Below are positions 10,801 through 16,422 of a stretch of 64,000 bases of DNA, one piece after another. A program made the position numbers and the translations under genes. Numbering within the stretch: position 1 is the first letter of the stretch; each line of letters opens with the position of its first letter. Origin of the DNA: Nocardioides kribbensis (lineage in GTDB: Bacteria > Actinomycetota > Actinomycetes > Propionibacteriales > Nocardioidaceae); NCBI RefSeq assembly GCF_015070375.1, contig NZ_JADCLL010000003.1, forward strand, positions 1 to 64,000. The letters run 5' to 3'. The notes beneath the pieces were generated by a model. That model was not told the origin of the DNA. It searched no databases and saw only the letters and a program-made list of their open reading frames with translations.

Positions 10801-11919
10801 GGACAGGTTCGCGTCGAGCAGGGGCAGCTCGGCGTCGGCGGCCCCCTCGGCGCTGCGCAGCGCGGTCGCGTACTGGGTGAAGCCGGTGAGCGCCTGGGTG
10901 CGGGTCAGGGCCGTGAGCTGCTCGAGGGCGGTCTCGCGGGCGATGACCGGCGTGGCGTAGGGCGTCTCGGCGTCGGCGGCACGCGTGCCGACGGTGACGG
11001 CGCCGTGGGGGCCGCCGTCGAGCAGGTCGCTGGTGAGCGAGACGTCCATCGAGACGTCGTCGGCGCCGGGGAGCCGGCGGGTCGCGAACATCTCGGCGGG
11101 GTCGCTGAGCTGGAGGTCCTCGGTGGTCAGCGCGCCGCGGCCGTTGGGGTCGCGCAGCCGCAGGACGGTGGTGGTGTCGATGCGCCCGGCGCCCTCGGCG
11201 GCGAGCTCGACGAACCCGTCGCGCACCGTGAAGGGGGCGATGGGGAGGTCCTGGCCGGCTCCGGCGCTGCTGCCGGCGGGGCGGGTCCATACATGGGTGG
11301 TGAGCTCCGACTGACCCACGACGGAGAACTCGCGCAGGTCCTCGGCGGAGTCGTCGAAGCGGAGGCGGACCTGACCGGTGAGACGGCCGGTGGCCTCACC
11401 GGCGAGCTCGGCCGCCCCGAACTGCATGCGGTCGTCGGCGTAGGTGAGGGCGACCGGGGCGGTGCCGGTGAGGTCGATGTCGAGTAGCCACTCGATGCTG
11501 TCGGCCGGGGCGCTGGCCAGCGGGGTGACGGCACGCATCTCGAGGGCGGGGTCGGCGGAGATGACGTCGTCGATGGTGTCGAGCGTGGCGTTCTTGTTCA
11601 GCACGGCCGCCGTGACGCGACGGCCCAGTGCTGTGTCGAGCTGGAGCACGTCGCGCACCGAGAGGTCGGTGAGCGGGAAGTCGTCGGCGAGCGCGGGCTG
11701 CTGGGCCGCGGCTCCGAGCGCGTTGCCCAGGCCGAGCAGACCGATGACGACGTCGGAGGCCGACGTCGAGCCCACCGGCGGGGCGGCCTCCGACGGGCTG
11801 ACGGACAGGGTCGCCGCGGCGACGGCCAACGCCGTGGGGGCCGCGACGACCCCCAGCAGACGGCGGGAGCGACGCAGGACGGCAGGACGGGAAGCACGCA
11901 CGAGGAACTCCGGACTCAC
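1873..11919 (-). CDS. Giant secreted RTX (hemolysin-type Ca2+-binding repeat) protein
   Basis: This gene gives about 3,348 residues from GTG 11917-11919; a GTG at 11949 would add ten residues. The chosen start puts Arg residues directly before a Sec signal peptide ending near SEA-AP. The first roughly 1,900 residues are beta-rich, Ser/Thr/Asp-rich sequence without a recognised enzyme. They include an acidic Glu/Lys segment (DNA about 6.97-7.10 kb) and a perfect EF-hand loop, DPDGSGKIYTDE (DNA 6451-6486). From about DNA 6085 to 2010 the protein is dominated by GGxGxDxLx RTX nonapeptides, interrupted at regular intervals by GDNxxLV-type strands and variable inserts. A second Ca2+-type loop (DLDGNGRVEG) lies inside this region. 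There is no LPXTG motif, no C-terminal type-I secretion context and no nearby ABC/MFP/TolC genes, so Sec export is inferred. A Ca2+-dependent surface or matrix protein, perhaps an adhesin, is most likely. Confidence 0.88.
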   Translation of the reverse strand: MSPEFLVRASRPAVLRRSRRLLGVVAAPTALAVAAATLSVSPSEAAPPVGSTSASDVVIGLLGLGNALGAAAQQPALADDFPLTDLSVRDVLQLDTALGRRVTAAVLNKNATLDTIDDVISADPALEMRAVTPLASAPADSIEWLLDIDLTGTAPVALTYADDRMQFGAAELAGEATGRLTGQVRLRFDDSAEDLREFSVVGQSELTTHVWTRPAGSSAGAGQDLPIAPFTVRDGFVELAAEGAGRIDTTTVLRLRDPNGRGALTTEDLQLSDPAEMFATRRLPGADDVSMDVSLTSDLLDGGPHGAVTVGTRAADAETPYATPVIARETALEQLTALTRTQALTGFTQYATALRSAEGAADAELPLLDANLSDLYSPADDLIDLLSQQATATITCGAADTNPPSGAPRPGQVQYCQATTTGVSVDDGATVTWASPDPTVRITGVTAATVGTAPTDNVEVTGGGGFPVLTTSFASNGEKRTARTVTGSIQELGRAIGDLGLDGTVTYAPDTRALEVAVRQDDAASRSADVLTGGSGSLAPLTGLTGLCQAVVADGVRSCPQTGDAPGAVEPPAGDATVATAGRYLEATFGLGLVDPAPLEEGDQPTLAEADQTPVAYLKPGPDGRLWEIGSVDAGLDGDTAMAARIGFLKVDVDVTDYDLTQAAGQPAARVTVPTGTVALQYGEVAGALPVADLLDDGQSTVVAEPEGSVALSATASLDVADAPTIAAGGGAGERLVGADGTIDATWATLAAGALPTVTTGGAYDDLRLLDLVPSRNGTMGEASDGATLVDESADFYAQFGVADDTAAEDRVVNRQLYDLAPTDPTASICTQFTVDSATTVTCTDGPLAEVGFTAGHPYVINGDPEALRDKLIDDYAAVLLSFASPSPELGADKTLPLLDVVPSELNRARQGLNAVLLGLQGSATGTAAPADTQDVSTLQAFAAAIPAIAPGTEATFGLDGDRLSFATTRSESDQSDSVPLRLAAGESQLRIVTDAVDDDGVRKPAQVLLGSESSATVDLTVDLATAASYVGSDTRTVETVTDVASADIAALGGKDAEYGSAALTVGATGSDLRIGVTVTTDSGSTEALVPLADFRDSLTQDRALAGAAQQCPGNTGGADVAACATVPLDGSDTVRLDLKATDSSGGTGADLAGQPLATQFLVDALSGFDRTLGDSLDGELAGVTMPLVGADLDAAADVPAAVRAFSGAARQALDVQSVTGIATTADAGTLETAVENALNGIADTPETTLAPVDVTLRCTSSCTSSSKVADVTSISAPLALSGTVTEQPVAFDAGLPGVSIDTVAEVVTTVDWDLSVTVGIQKGTGPYLQLPDTSTPLTATVEARLPDRTDDSCHAWTRASYWEDAAGAGSVPAPTAARCIDAVVGTMPSVLVDLGDTGLQADVAVEIDAADANGNDGRVYLPSIYDRELGFNTSATGTGGLDVYAESFAGELGFFDTVGAISLTWEDEVFSDLSFDNTYLDATTFYKAVGEGFGKARQWLAPLNPVVETLSAPIPVINDLATLVGAGPVSMLSILVKRYPNLGLITNLIAFQQLVGNLPELKDEPELVSLSSIDEGGSFEMDADSLKVGSCSSTAVEKLDDGTTKTEKSSKSNVGAESACDVEDEDDKKGEEGAEVPAEEEQEKPKTVTEVSSEAYFDLPSISVPVLQDSEQVYNLLLGEGDATLLYVDLGHLGFNVGVSRSFGPFMVGPVPVSASIGGEIGIDGRMAFGFDTRGLTQKIEAIDPGATDQLTGGGSVFKDGFYIDDLEEGDDVPEIELTFTVEAGAAVSIGFAEAGIKGGVVLDLGLDAFDPDGSGKIYTDEFIGASAGPSCAFNVSSGIVFFLQFYFSIDLFLFSIEEEFDIVRSPRLTLFEFNCATEEPVLAKREGDDLRLLMGESYAGERKVYTGQQNEKFTVRQLSPTRVEVTAFNIVQEYDVPATGRILADAGSGNDIVRLYPGQLLSTEGGSTKVTTVPVTTKAVVDAGAGNDAVVTGGGADTVTGGSGNDTVDAGDGEDTVSDASGNDILDGGAGRDSVDGGAGDDRTSGGPSTDEVKGGDGNDVVEGGLGMDVDSLFPTDDDAAIAALVDSGDVLVGGNGSDTVNGGDGSDLTVGGAFDTAGISRDQRVTITVSSASGTQIIDNDVSVLTVALPSEASVLASCQEQGAASDGGVDSVTGGDARDYVLGGAGADTLSGGGDDDIVCGRGGDDLLDGDGSDVLVDDQGDDVVRGGDGRDRIYGSGGTDTLSGDAGDDLARGGEGDDTLAGGTGSDLLVGDAGDDVVKGEPADPSAPLGAGRSIVCRPSTSIVVGLVDLNGDLSGTAEDDGQLEGLQVTDGYVLAAGGGRYSGVLAGVVFSDGRADLDGNGRVEGRPASGAVLGDTGTVELAGLTGATGDGDCVLGGEGTDELDGGAGGDFVDAGEGDETKIRGGVGDDFVRGGDGADLLHGDAGNDLVSGDADGDILYGDAGNDVVRGSSGTDLLAGGSDTAGVADGADEVLGDGSVDVVAGGNAALAFKPGTTGSIVEGVDATLLATPASGDNDKLYGGYASDWVFGQAGDDQVFGGPDDDNVEGGNGADLVQGDDGADLLVGGSSTSGPLTLNRSGAGQADGADTLVGDEGVDEIDGQDILAGDNAKLVPPSQNTAAARTWWARIRPTVGITLYDTATTQAPAAAVSGSDTLYGNGQDDLLLGQGGNDTVYGGDGVDAVEGAAGADTLFGEAGDDHLIGGSWVAGSYDGVSTDTVDGGDGNDLVLGDNGTVTGAGTTADPAKVTLLNQPATGGTAPVSTYGPDRLGGGVGDDLVFGQGGDDELRGGDGYDGLEGDAGSDRLFGEAGDDALTGGSSSADGVIGATRTGTGQLDGADALDGGTGDDVLAGDNARLVRQDGLRADGTTRRDIALFDLDRATARAAAGTGGADTLVGGDGRDLAFGQGGKDRVDTGTGDDYAEGGADDDTLLGGTGQDDLLGGGSSNTGVVISGNGTDDRLLSVVRATSDSSATGLVDGNDSIDGGADTDVVLGDNGRITRGGPNQLLAGGPSGPRVVRQVAMADSGPGIWAGSDTLIGGQGDDDLYGQFDATGTSRPQSSYAGQAVSGDVLDGGDGDDALLGDQGVDVPTAAATLGRTNEVIRNQTGFLTETVRPNDSLVRVVTQTEPTVGGADLLLGGTGLDSLHAGAGDDLVNSGDGDDVTFAGDGNDVVWGGADHDRIFGGAGDDLLDTKKWIGVPALWMAVAPSVDTDGRRITVNGSDLIYGGQGHDALQADQNDQGRVAGDRLVDWTASYNRYLVCSGSGTANQVVDVAESTMVTALTRLAEATGSVGAAELSLVASGGERLPAFSGTAGTNACEGS

Positions 11920-12013
11920 ACGGCCGGGGCAACCCCCTGTTGCGCACACTCGGCCAGGAGAACCTCACCACGTCTTCACCCTCGTGGCCCATAGTCGGTT
12001 CGAGCCTGAGAGA

Positions 12014-12041
12014 ACAGTAAAAAGGGATGGTTCTGGGTCAA
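12014..12041 (-). promoter_or_regulatory. Candidate promoter of the giant RTX gene
   Basis: On the minus strand TTGACC (12036-12041) is followed after 16 nt by TACTGT (12014-12019), a good match to a housekeeping sigma promoter in a locally AT-richer patch. It lies about 95 bp upstream of the GTG at 11919, leaving a 5' leader. It was judged by eye only. Confidence 0.5.
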
Positions 12042-12060
12042 ACGCTGGACAGACGCCCCG

Positions 12061-12094
12061 CCGCGGGGTAGGGCCCTTCGACCCTTCCCTGCGG
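12061..12094 (-). terminator. Imperfect hairpin after the lipoprotein gene
   Basis: CCGCGGGGTAGGG (12061-12073) pairs with CCCTTCCCTGCGG (12082-12094) with two mismatches over 13 bp. It starts 9 bp beyond the stop codon of the minus-strand lipoprotein gene and precedes the RTX-gene promoter candidate. Confidence 0.45.
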
Positions 12095-12102
12095 CGCGGC
12101 TG

Positions 12103-12594
12103 TCACTGCCGGCTCTTGCCCCCGCGGCCGCAGGAGAAGGTGGCCGCGAGGTCGGCGGAGGTGTCGTCGGCGCCGGTCAGCGGGAGGTCGGCGGTGGCCT
12201 CGCGTCGGGTGATCTCGATGCCCTCGGAGCCCTCGCTGGCGAAGTTGGCGCCGTCGAGACTGAGCACGGCGCTGGTCTCGATCTCGCCGCCGGCCTGGTA
12301 GACGTTGAGCGTGTTCTGGTCGTCCTTGCCCCACGCGGCCATGTAGATCGCCTTGGGCTGGCCCTCCTGGGCTGAGCGGATGACACGGGCCTCGCCGGAG
12401 TAGGTGGCCTCGGCGCCGCCGGAGACGGTGAGCTCGACGGTGCAGCCCTTCTCGGCGTCTCCCACCGGGCCCGAGGCCGAGGGCGACGGGGCAGGGTCGG
12501 CCTGGCCGCCGTCGCCGTCGTCGCCGCTGCACGCACCGAGGGTGAGGGCGAGGCTGAGGGAGGGCAGGACGAGGAGGGCACGGCGCAGTCGCAT
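12103..12594 (-). CDS. Small secreted lipoprotein of unknown function
   Basis: The 163-residue protein starts at ATG 12592-12594, chosen because the signal peptide begins there (MRLRRALLVLPSLSLALTL) and ends in a lipobox L19-G20-A21-C22. After lipidation a short Asp/Gly/Pro/Ser linker leads into a roughly 110-residue domain with two cysteines (CTVEL and FSCGRGG) and alternating beta-strand character. This resembles the small Cys-paired mycobacterial/actinobacterial antigen lipoproteins (LpqH-like fold) only in general layout. That comparison is tentative and I do not assign a family. It sits between the giant RTX gene and the Ig-like surface protein gene on the same strand, so it may belong to the same envelope programme. 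Confidence 0.75.
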   Translation of the reverse strand: MRLRRALLVLPSLSLALTLGACSGDDGDGGQADPAPSPSASGPVGDAEKGCTVELTVSGGAEATYSGEARVIRSAQEGQPKAIYMAAWGKDDQNTLNVYQAGGEIETSAVLSLDGANFASEGSEGIEITRREATADLPLTGADDTSADLAATFSCGRGGKSRQ

Positions 12595-12700
12595 GGGTAA
12601 AGTCAAGCACCCTTCGACGTCGGCGCGACGCCCCGTCAGCGGCGTGTCCGGGTCGCGCGGACCACACGGTCGGGGCCTGTGGATCCTCCCCCGAAATGCC

Positions 12701-12737
12701 CACCGGGGCGACACACATGACGTGTGTCGCCCCGGTG
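12701..12737. repeat. Perfect 16-bp hairpin in the lipoprotein / Ig-protein spacer
   Basis: CACCGGGGCGACACAC (12701-12716) is perfectly complementary to 12722-12737 around a 5-nt loop. The 355-bp spacer 12595-12949 holds no convincing gene. It contains this hairpin, a second one at 12775-12824 and the terminator-like hairpin at 12900-12927. It could be a back-up terminator, an attenuator for the lipoprotein gene or part of a small RNA. Confidence 0.6.
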
Positions 12738-12774
12738 GTGCAGCCGGACGGCCCTGGTGTCCTAGGGTGGACAG

Positions 12775-12824
12775 GCGGTCCGGACCATTCTCAAGCAGCG
12801 GCAACAGAGAATGGCCCGGACCGC
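12775..12824. repeat. 18-bp hairpin (one mismatch) in the same spacer
   Basis: GCGGTCCGGACCATTCTC (12775-12792) pairs with 12807-12824 with a single mismatch around a 14-nt loop. With the 12701 and 12900 hairpins it forms three consecutive strong stems behind the Ig-like surface protein gene. Confidence 0.6.
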
Positions 12825-12899
12825 GTCTGTGTCTCCCGGCTGGTGGTGGTGCTCAGCTGTGCGGAGAAGCGTGGGGGTCGTGGACCCCCGGGAGAGTCA

Positions 12900-12927
12900 C
12901 CCCGGGGCGGCTCGCGCCGCCCCGGGG
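12900..12927 (-). terminator. Terminator hairpin after the Ig-like surface protein gene
   Basis: CCCCGGGGCGGC (12900-12911) and GCCGCCCCGGGG (12916-12927) form a perfect 12-bp GC stem with a TCGC tetraloop, 22 bp past the stop codon at 12950. Position and stability fit an actinobacterial intrinsic terminator without a U-tract. Confidence 0.75.
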
Positions 12928-12949
12928 CTCCTCACGTGTCACACGAGGG

Positions 12950-15900
12950 TCAGCGGACCCGGGTGTTGTTGGAGCGGTCGCGCAGGGTGGCCGCGGTGCC
13001 CTTGACGATGGCGAAGTACTTCGTGAAGCGCTTGCCGTTGACGTCGGGGGCGTTGACCTTGGCGATGCCCTCGGAGTTGAGGACGGCGGTGCCGACGAGC
13101 TTGGAGCTGCCGTCCTTCTTGATCCGGTAGAACTCGGCGACGGCCTCGTTCGCACCGGCGGTGACGCCGGCGGAGACGCGGAGGCGGTCGGCCTGGGCGC
13201 CGTTGTTGTTGGCGCTGAGGACCGCGGTGACCGGCTCCTTCTCGACCGGGTCCGGGTTGCCGACGAAGACGACCTGGTCCTGGGCGGTGACGACGCCGTT
13301 GCCGTCCGTGGCGGTCACGGTGATGTTGGCCGTGCCCTCCTCGGTGCCGACGAAGGTGTAGAAGGCCTCACCGTTGGCGTTGGTCGTCGTGGTGAAGTTG
13401 GCGTCGCCGTCCTGGCCGGAGCCGGGGCCCTGGCGGATGAACTGGACGTCGAGGTTCGACACCGGGTTGCCGTTGCCGTCGACCACGCGCACGGTCTCGG
13501 TGACCGGCGAGCCCACCTGGACCTCGCCCTCGGGCGAGGACGTGATGGTGGCGGTGGCGTCGGCGATGTCGAAGTCGTACCAGTTGATCGTGTACGTGTC
13601 GGTCAGCGCCTCGGTCGGGCCGGCGACGGCGGCACCGTTGACGACGGTGGTCGTCGGGGCGTTCCACGTCGCGGTGATGGTCTGGTCGACCTCGCGGATG
13701 CTGAAGGCAGAGAACTCGACGTCGTCGATGAAGTCCGTGGTGACCGTGTTGTTCGACAGATCGGCCAGCGTCGTGTTGTCGGTGAGCTGCACCGTGACGT
13801 CGGTCAGGTTGCCGAACTGGTCGGTGGCGTAGACGTCGAAGTAGACCTCATCGCCGGTGCGGGCCTCGGGCAGGAAGTCCGCGTCGTCGTTGAACCGGTC
13901 GTTCGGGACGATGGTGACGTCGCCGCCGTTGAGCGGGTTCGACGAGTCGAAGTCCGCGGTGGCGGTGTCGGAGGCCGACGGCGTGGTGCCGGCGGTCGCG
14001 ACGGTGGCGGTCACGGTGGCGGTGGCGTCGCCGTCGTCGTCGAAGTCCTCCGAGCGGCCGATGCCGACCAGGAACTCGGCGACACCGGCGTTGTCGGTGG
14101 CGACCGTGATGGTCTGGCCGAGGTCGCGCAGGTTGCCGCCCTCGGTGCCGTTGGCGCCGGTGTAGGTGCCGTCGGTGAAGAACGCGTCGCCACCGATGGT
14201 GAGCGTGACGTTCTGGTTGGCGACCGGGGCGCCGTTGGCGTCGACGACCTCCACCTGAGCGAGGTCGGCCTCACCGGGGGTGGTGTTGGCGTCGAGACCG
14301 GTGATGTCGACCGTCGAGGCCGCCGGGGCGGTGGCCTGCGAGAAGATCACAGCGAGCGTGTCGCCCTCGAGGGCGTTGTCGATGTCGCCCTCGGAGTCGT
14401 CGTAGTCGGCCGTGTCGGCGGTGACGGTGCCGTTCTCGGTGGGCTGGGCCACGCCGGCCGCGGTGGCCACGTCGTCCAGGGTGGCCGAGAAGCCGCCGTT
14501 GGCCCCGGTGGTGACGGTCAGCGTGGGCTGGTCGGCGCCGGTGGTCTGGTTGAAGCCGGCGTCGCCACCGGTGTAGCTGAGGTCGATCGGGCGACCGGCC
14601 AGGGCCGTGCCGTCCTCGAGCAGCAGCGTGCCGGAGACGACGATCTCGCCGCCGGCCGGGGCCGAGGCGGGGTCGGCGTTGGTGATGTCGAGGGTCGCGT
14701 CACCGGCCTTGAAGGTCAGCACGTTGCTGACCGGGACCGCACCGTTGCCGGTGTTGGGGTCGGCGGCCACGCCGGCGAACAGCGTGAAGGTGCCACCCTC
14801 GGTGACGGTCGGCAGCGGGATGTCGGCCTCGCCGTTGGTGTCGGTCGGCACGGTGCTGGTGCCCGTGGCCGGGAAGCGGCCCTGGGTCGTGGTGCCGTCG
14901 AAGGCGGTGAAGGTGAAGTAGTACTGCACCTGCTGCACGCCACCGAAGTCGATGCCCTGCTGGTCCTGGACCTGCACGGTGATGTCGTCGGCGTCGTACT
15001 CGTTGAAGTCGAAGGCCGCACCGTTGGAGGAGTCGGCGTCGAGCGAGGAGGCGACGGGCACGTACTGGCCCAGGGCGACGTCGTTGGAGCGCTTGTCGCC
15101 GAGGTTGGCCTGGTAGCCGGTGGCGGCGGTGGCGTCGGCGTAGTAGTAGGCCGAGGCGTCGGTCTGGGTGAAGGTGGCCTGACCCTGAGCGTTCGTCAGC
15201 TGCGTGGCGCCGGTGGTGGAGCTGGCGACGCGGGCACCGGCGATCGGGCGCTGGTTCTGGTCGAGCACGGTGACCGTGACCGGCACCTGAGCGCCACCGG
15301 CGGTGGGCTGCCCGGCGACGGCGTTGACCGTGGTGATGGTCTGCTGGTAGAGCGCGAAGGCCTCGGTGTCCTCGGAGGCCTCCGAGGCGCGCACCAGGAG
15401 CTCGTTGGTGGAGCCGTACTGGTAGCCCGCGATGTTGAGGATGCCGGCCCAGGTGCCCGTGGTGGGGTTGGTGCCGGTGGTGGTGCTGACCGCGGTGCCG
15501 CCGGCGGCGAAGGCCGCGCCGTTGAGGAACTCGAGGTCGGGGGTGGCGGCCGGGTCGGACGAGGTGCCGTTGACGATGACGTTCTGCTGACCGCCGCCGT
15601 AGGGGGCCTGGAAGACGCCGACGGTGTCGCCGTTGGTGATGTTGACCGTCTCGACGGTGTTGTTGGCGGCCACGGGGGCGGCCGCGGTGTCCTGGTCGGT
15701 GTCGGTGCCGGCGACGTTGCCGGTGGCGCGGATGGTGACCGCGGGGGCGCCGGCGACGGCCGAGGCGTCCCACTCGATGCCGAAGACGCCGTTGTCGTTG
15801 CGCGTCGTGGAGCCGATCTCGGTGAAGTTCACACCGTTGAGGCTGTAGGAGAAGGTCACCGAGGTGACGCCGGTGCCGGCCTGCGCGGTGAGGCGGTAGG

Positions 15901-16081
15901 TCGAGTTGGTGCCGTCGGCCTGGGCCGAGATCGGCAGGGTCGGGTCGACGAGGGTGACGACGTTCTCGGACCCGGTGCCCAGGGTGAGGGGCGCCGCGTT
16001 GGCGATCGCGGGGACGCCCGTGACCGCGAGGGCGGCGATGGCCGTGGTGGCCAGTCCCCGCTTGATGCCGCTGCTGTTCAT
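12950..16081 (-). CDS. Large secreted Ig-like (Big_1/invasin-type) surface protein
   Basis: ATG 16079-16081 gives 1,043 residues. An AAGGAA ribosome-binding site stands 10-15 nt upstream and a classic signal peptide follows (MNSSGIKRGL, hydrophobic core, cleavage near ANA-AP), so the longer in-frame extension upstream is rejected. The mature part is Thr/Ala/Asp-rich and built of bacterial Ig-like modules. The clearest is a Big_1/invasin-like domain at about residues 846-943 (GNGNPVSNLDVQF ... NANGEAFYTF); others carry the DQNQRPIAGARV and DANGAPVANQNVT signatures. The C-terminal 95 residues form a different, Lys-containing domain ending NTRVR. There is no LPXTG signal, S-layer-homology domain or C-terminal membrane segment. 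Strong ribosome-binding site, AT-rich upstream region and a triple hairpin downstream suggest high expression, perhaps as an S-layer-like or fibrillar coat component (inference). Confidence 0.87.
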   Translation of the reverse strand: MNSSGIKRGLATTAIAALAVTGVPAIANAAPLTLGTGSENVVTLVDPTLPISAQADGTNSTYRLTAQAGTGVTSVTFSYSLNGVNFTEIGSTTRNDNGVFGIEWDASAVAGAPAVTIRATGNVAGTDTDQDTAAAPVAANNTVETVNITNGDTVGVFQAPYGGGQQNVIVNGTSSDPAATPDLEFLNGAAFAAGGTAVSTTTGTNPTTGTWAGILNIAGYQYGSTNELLVRASEASEDTEAFALYQQTITTVNAVAGQPTAGGAQVPVTVTVLDQNQRPIAGARVASSTTGATQLTNAQGQATFTQTDASAYYYADATAATGYQANLGDKRSNDVALGQYVPVASSLDADSSNGAAFDFNEYDADDITVQVQDQQGIDFGGVQQVQYYFTFTAFDGTTTQGRFPATGTSTVPTDTNGEADIPLPTVTEGGTFTLFAGVAADPNTGNGAVPVSNVLTFKAGDATLDITNADPASAPAGGEIVVSGTLLLEDGTALAGRPIDLSYTGGDAGFNQTTGADQPTLTVTTGANGGFSATLDDVATAAGVAQPTENGTVTADTADYDDSEGDIDNALEGDTLAVIFSQATAPAASTVDITGLDANTTPGEADLAQVEVVDANGAPVANQNVTLTIGGDAFFTDGTYTGANGTEGGNLRDLGQTITVATDNAGVAEFLVGIGRSEDFDDDGDATATVTATVATAGTTPSASDTATADFDSSNPLNGGDVTIVPNDRFNDDADFLPEARTGDEVYFDVYATDQFGNLTDVTVQLTDNTTLADLSNNTVTTDFIDDVEFSAFSIREVDQTITATWNAPTTTVVNGAAVAGPTEALTDTYTINWYDFDIADATATITSSPEGEVQVGSPVTETVRVVDGNGNPVSNLDVQFIRQGPGSGQDGDANFTTTTNANGEAFYTFVGTEEGTANITVTATDGNGVVTAQDQVVFVGNPDPVEKEPVTAVLSANNNGAQADRLRVSAGVTAGANEAVAEFYRIKKDGSSKLVGTAVLNSEGIAKVNAPDVNGKRFTKYFAIVKGTAATLRDRSNNTRVR

Positions 16082-16226
16082 GTGGAGATGTTCCTTCCGG
16101 AAGGTGAAGTGAGCCTCCGACACCTGCCGGACGACTCGCCAGGCCCCCGCTGGGACCCGGGCCCAGGTCTGCCGAGCAGACCCAAACAGTGAGGACCCTA
16201 GGAAGGTAAAGAGGTGAGCACCCCCT

Positions 16227-16254
16227 TTTATGTGTGCCGATTTTTGATCCGCAA
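16227..16254 (-). promoter_or_regulatory. Candidate promoter of the Ig-like surface protein gene
   Basis: Reading the minus strand, TTGCGG (16249-16254) and CATAAA (16227-16232) are separated by 16 nt in the most AT-rich stretch of this part of the window, about 145 bp upstream of the ATG. The 337-bp spacer 16082-16418 otherwise holds only the short leader ORF at 16354. Judged by eye; the -35 element is a moderate match. Confidence 0.4.
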
Positions 16255-16353
16255 TAACTATGTTGGCGCTCCGTCGTTGTGGTTCCTGAGACGGAGCCCG
16301 AGGTGCTCCTCTACCTTTCTCCTGCACGACGACGTGAGGAGTACGAGACCCCC

Positions 16354-16422
16354 ATGAGCCTTGCGTCCCCCCCGACGCGCTCGCCGCAGCGACCGACCCC
16401 CCGACCGCAGGGCCCGGCATGA
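16354..16422 (+). CDS. Possible 22-codon leader ORF coupled to the HTH/HEAT gene
   Basis: An ATG at 16354 opens a 22-residue Pro/Arg/Ser-rich peptide (MSLASPPTRSPQRPTPRPQG...) whose TGA overlaps the ATG of the next gene (ATGA at 16419-16422). GAGGAG lies 12 nt upstream of the ATG, farther than ideal. It may be a translation-coupling leader peptide or a chance frame in GC-rich DNA. Confidence 0.3.
   Translation: MSLASPPTRSPQRPTPRPQGPA

Noticed and set aside
12404..16192. A 1,262-codon plus-strand frame opposite the Ig-like surface protein gene
   Set aside because: Low-complexity Val/Gly/Arg sequence, no ribosome-binding site or domain; the opposite strand carries the signal peptide, Ig-like modules and terminator.
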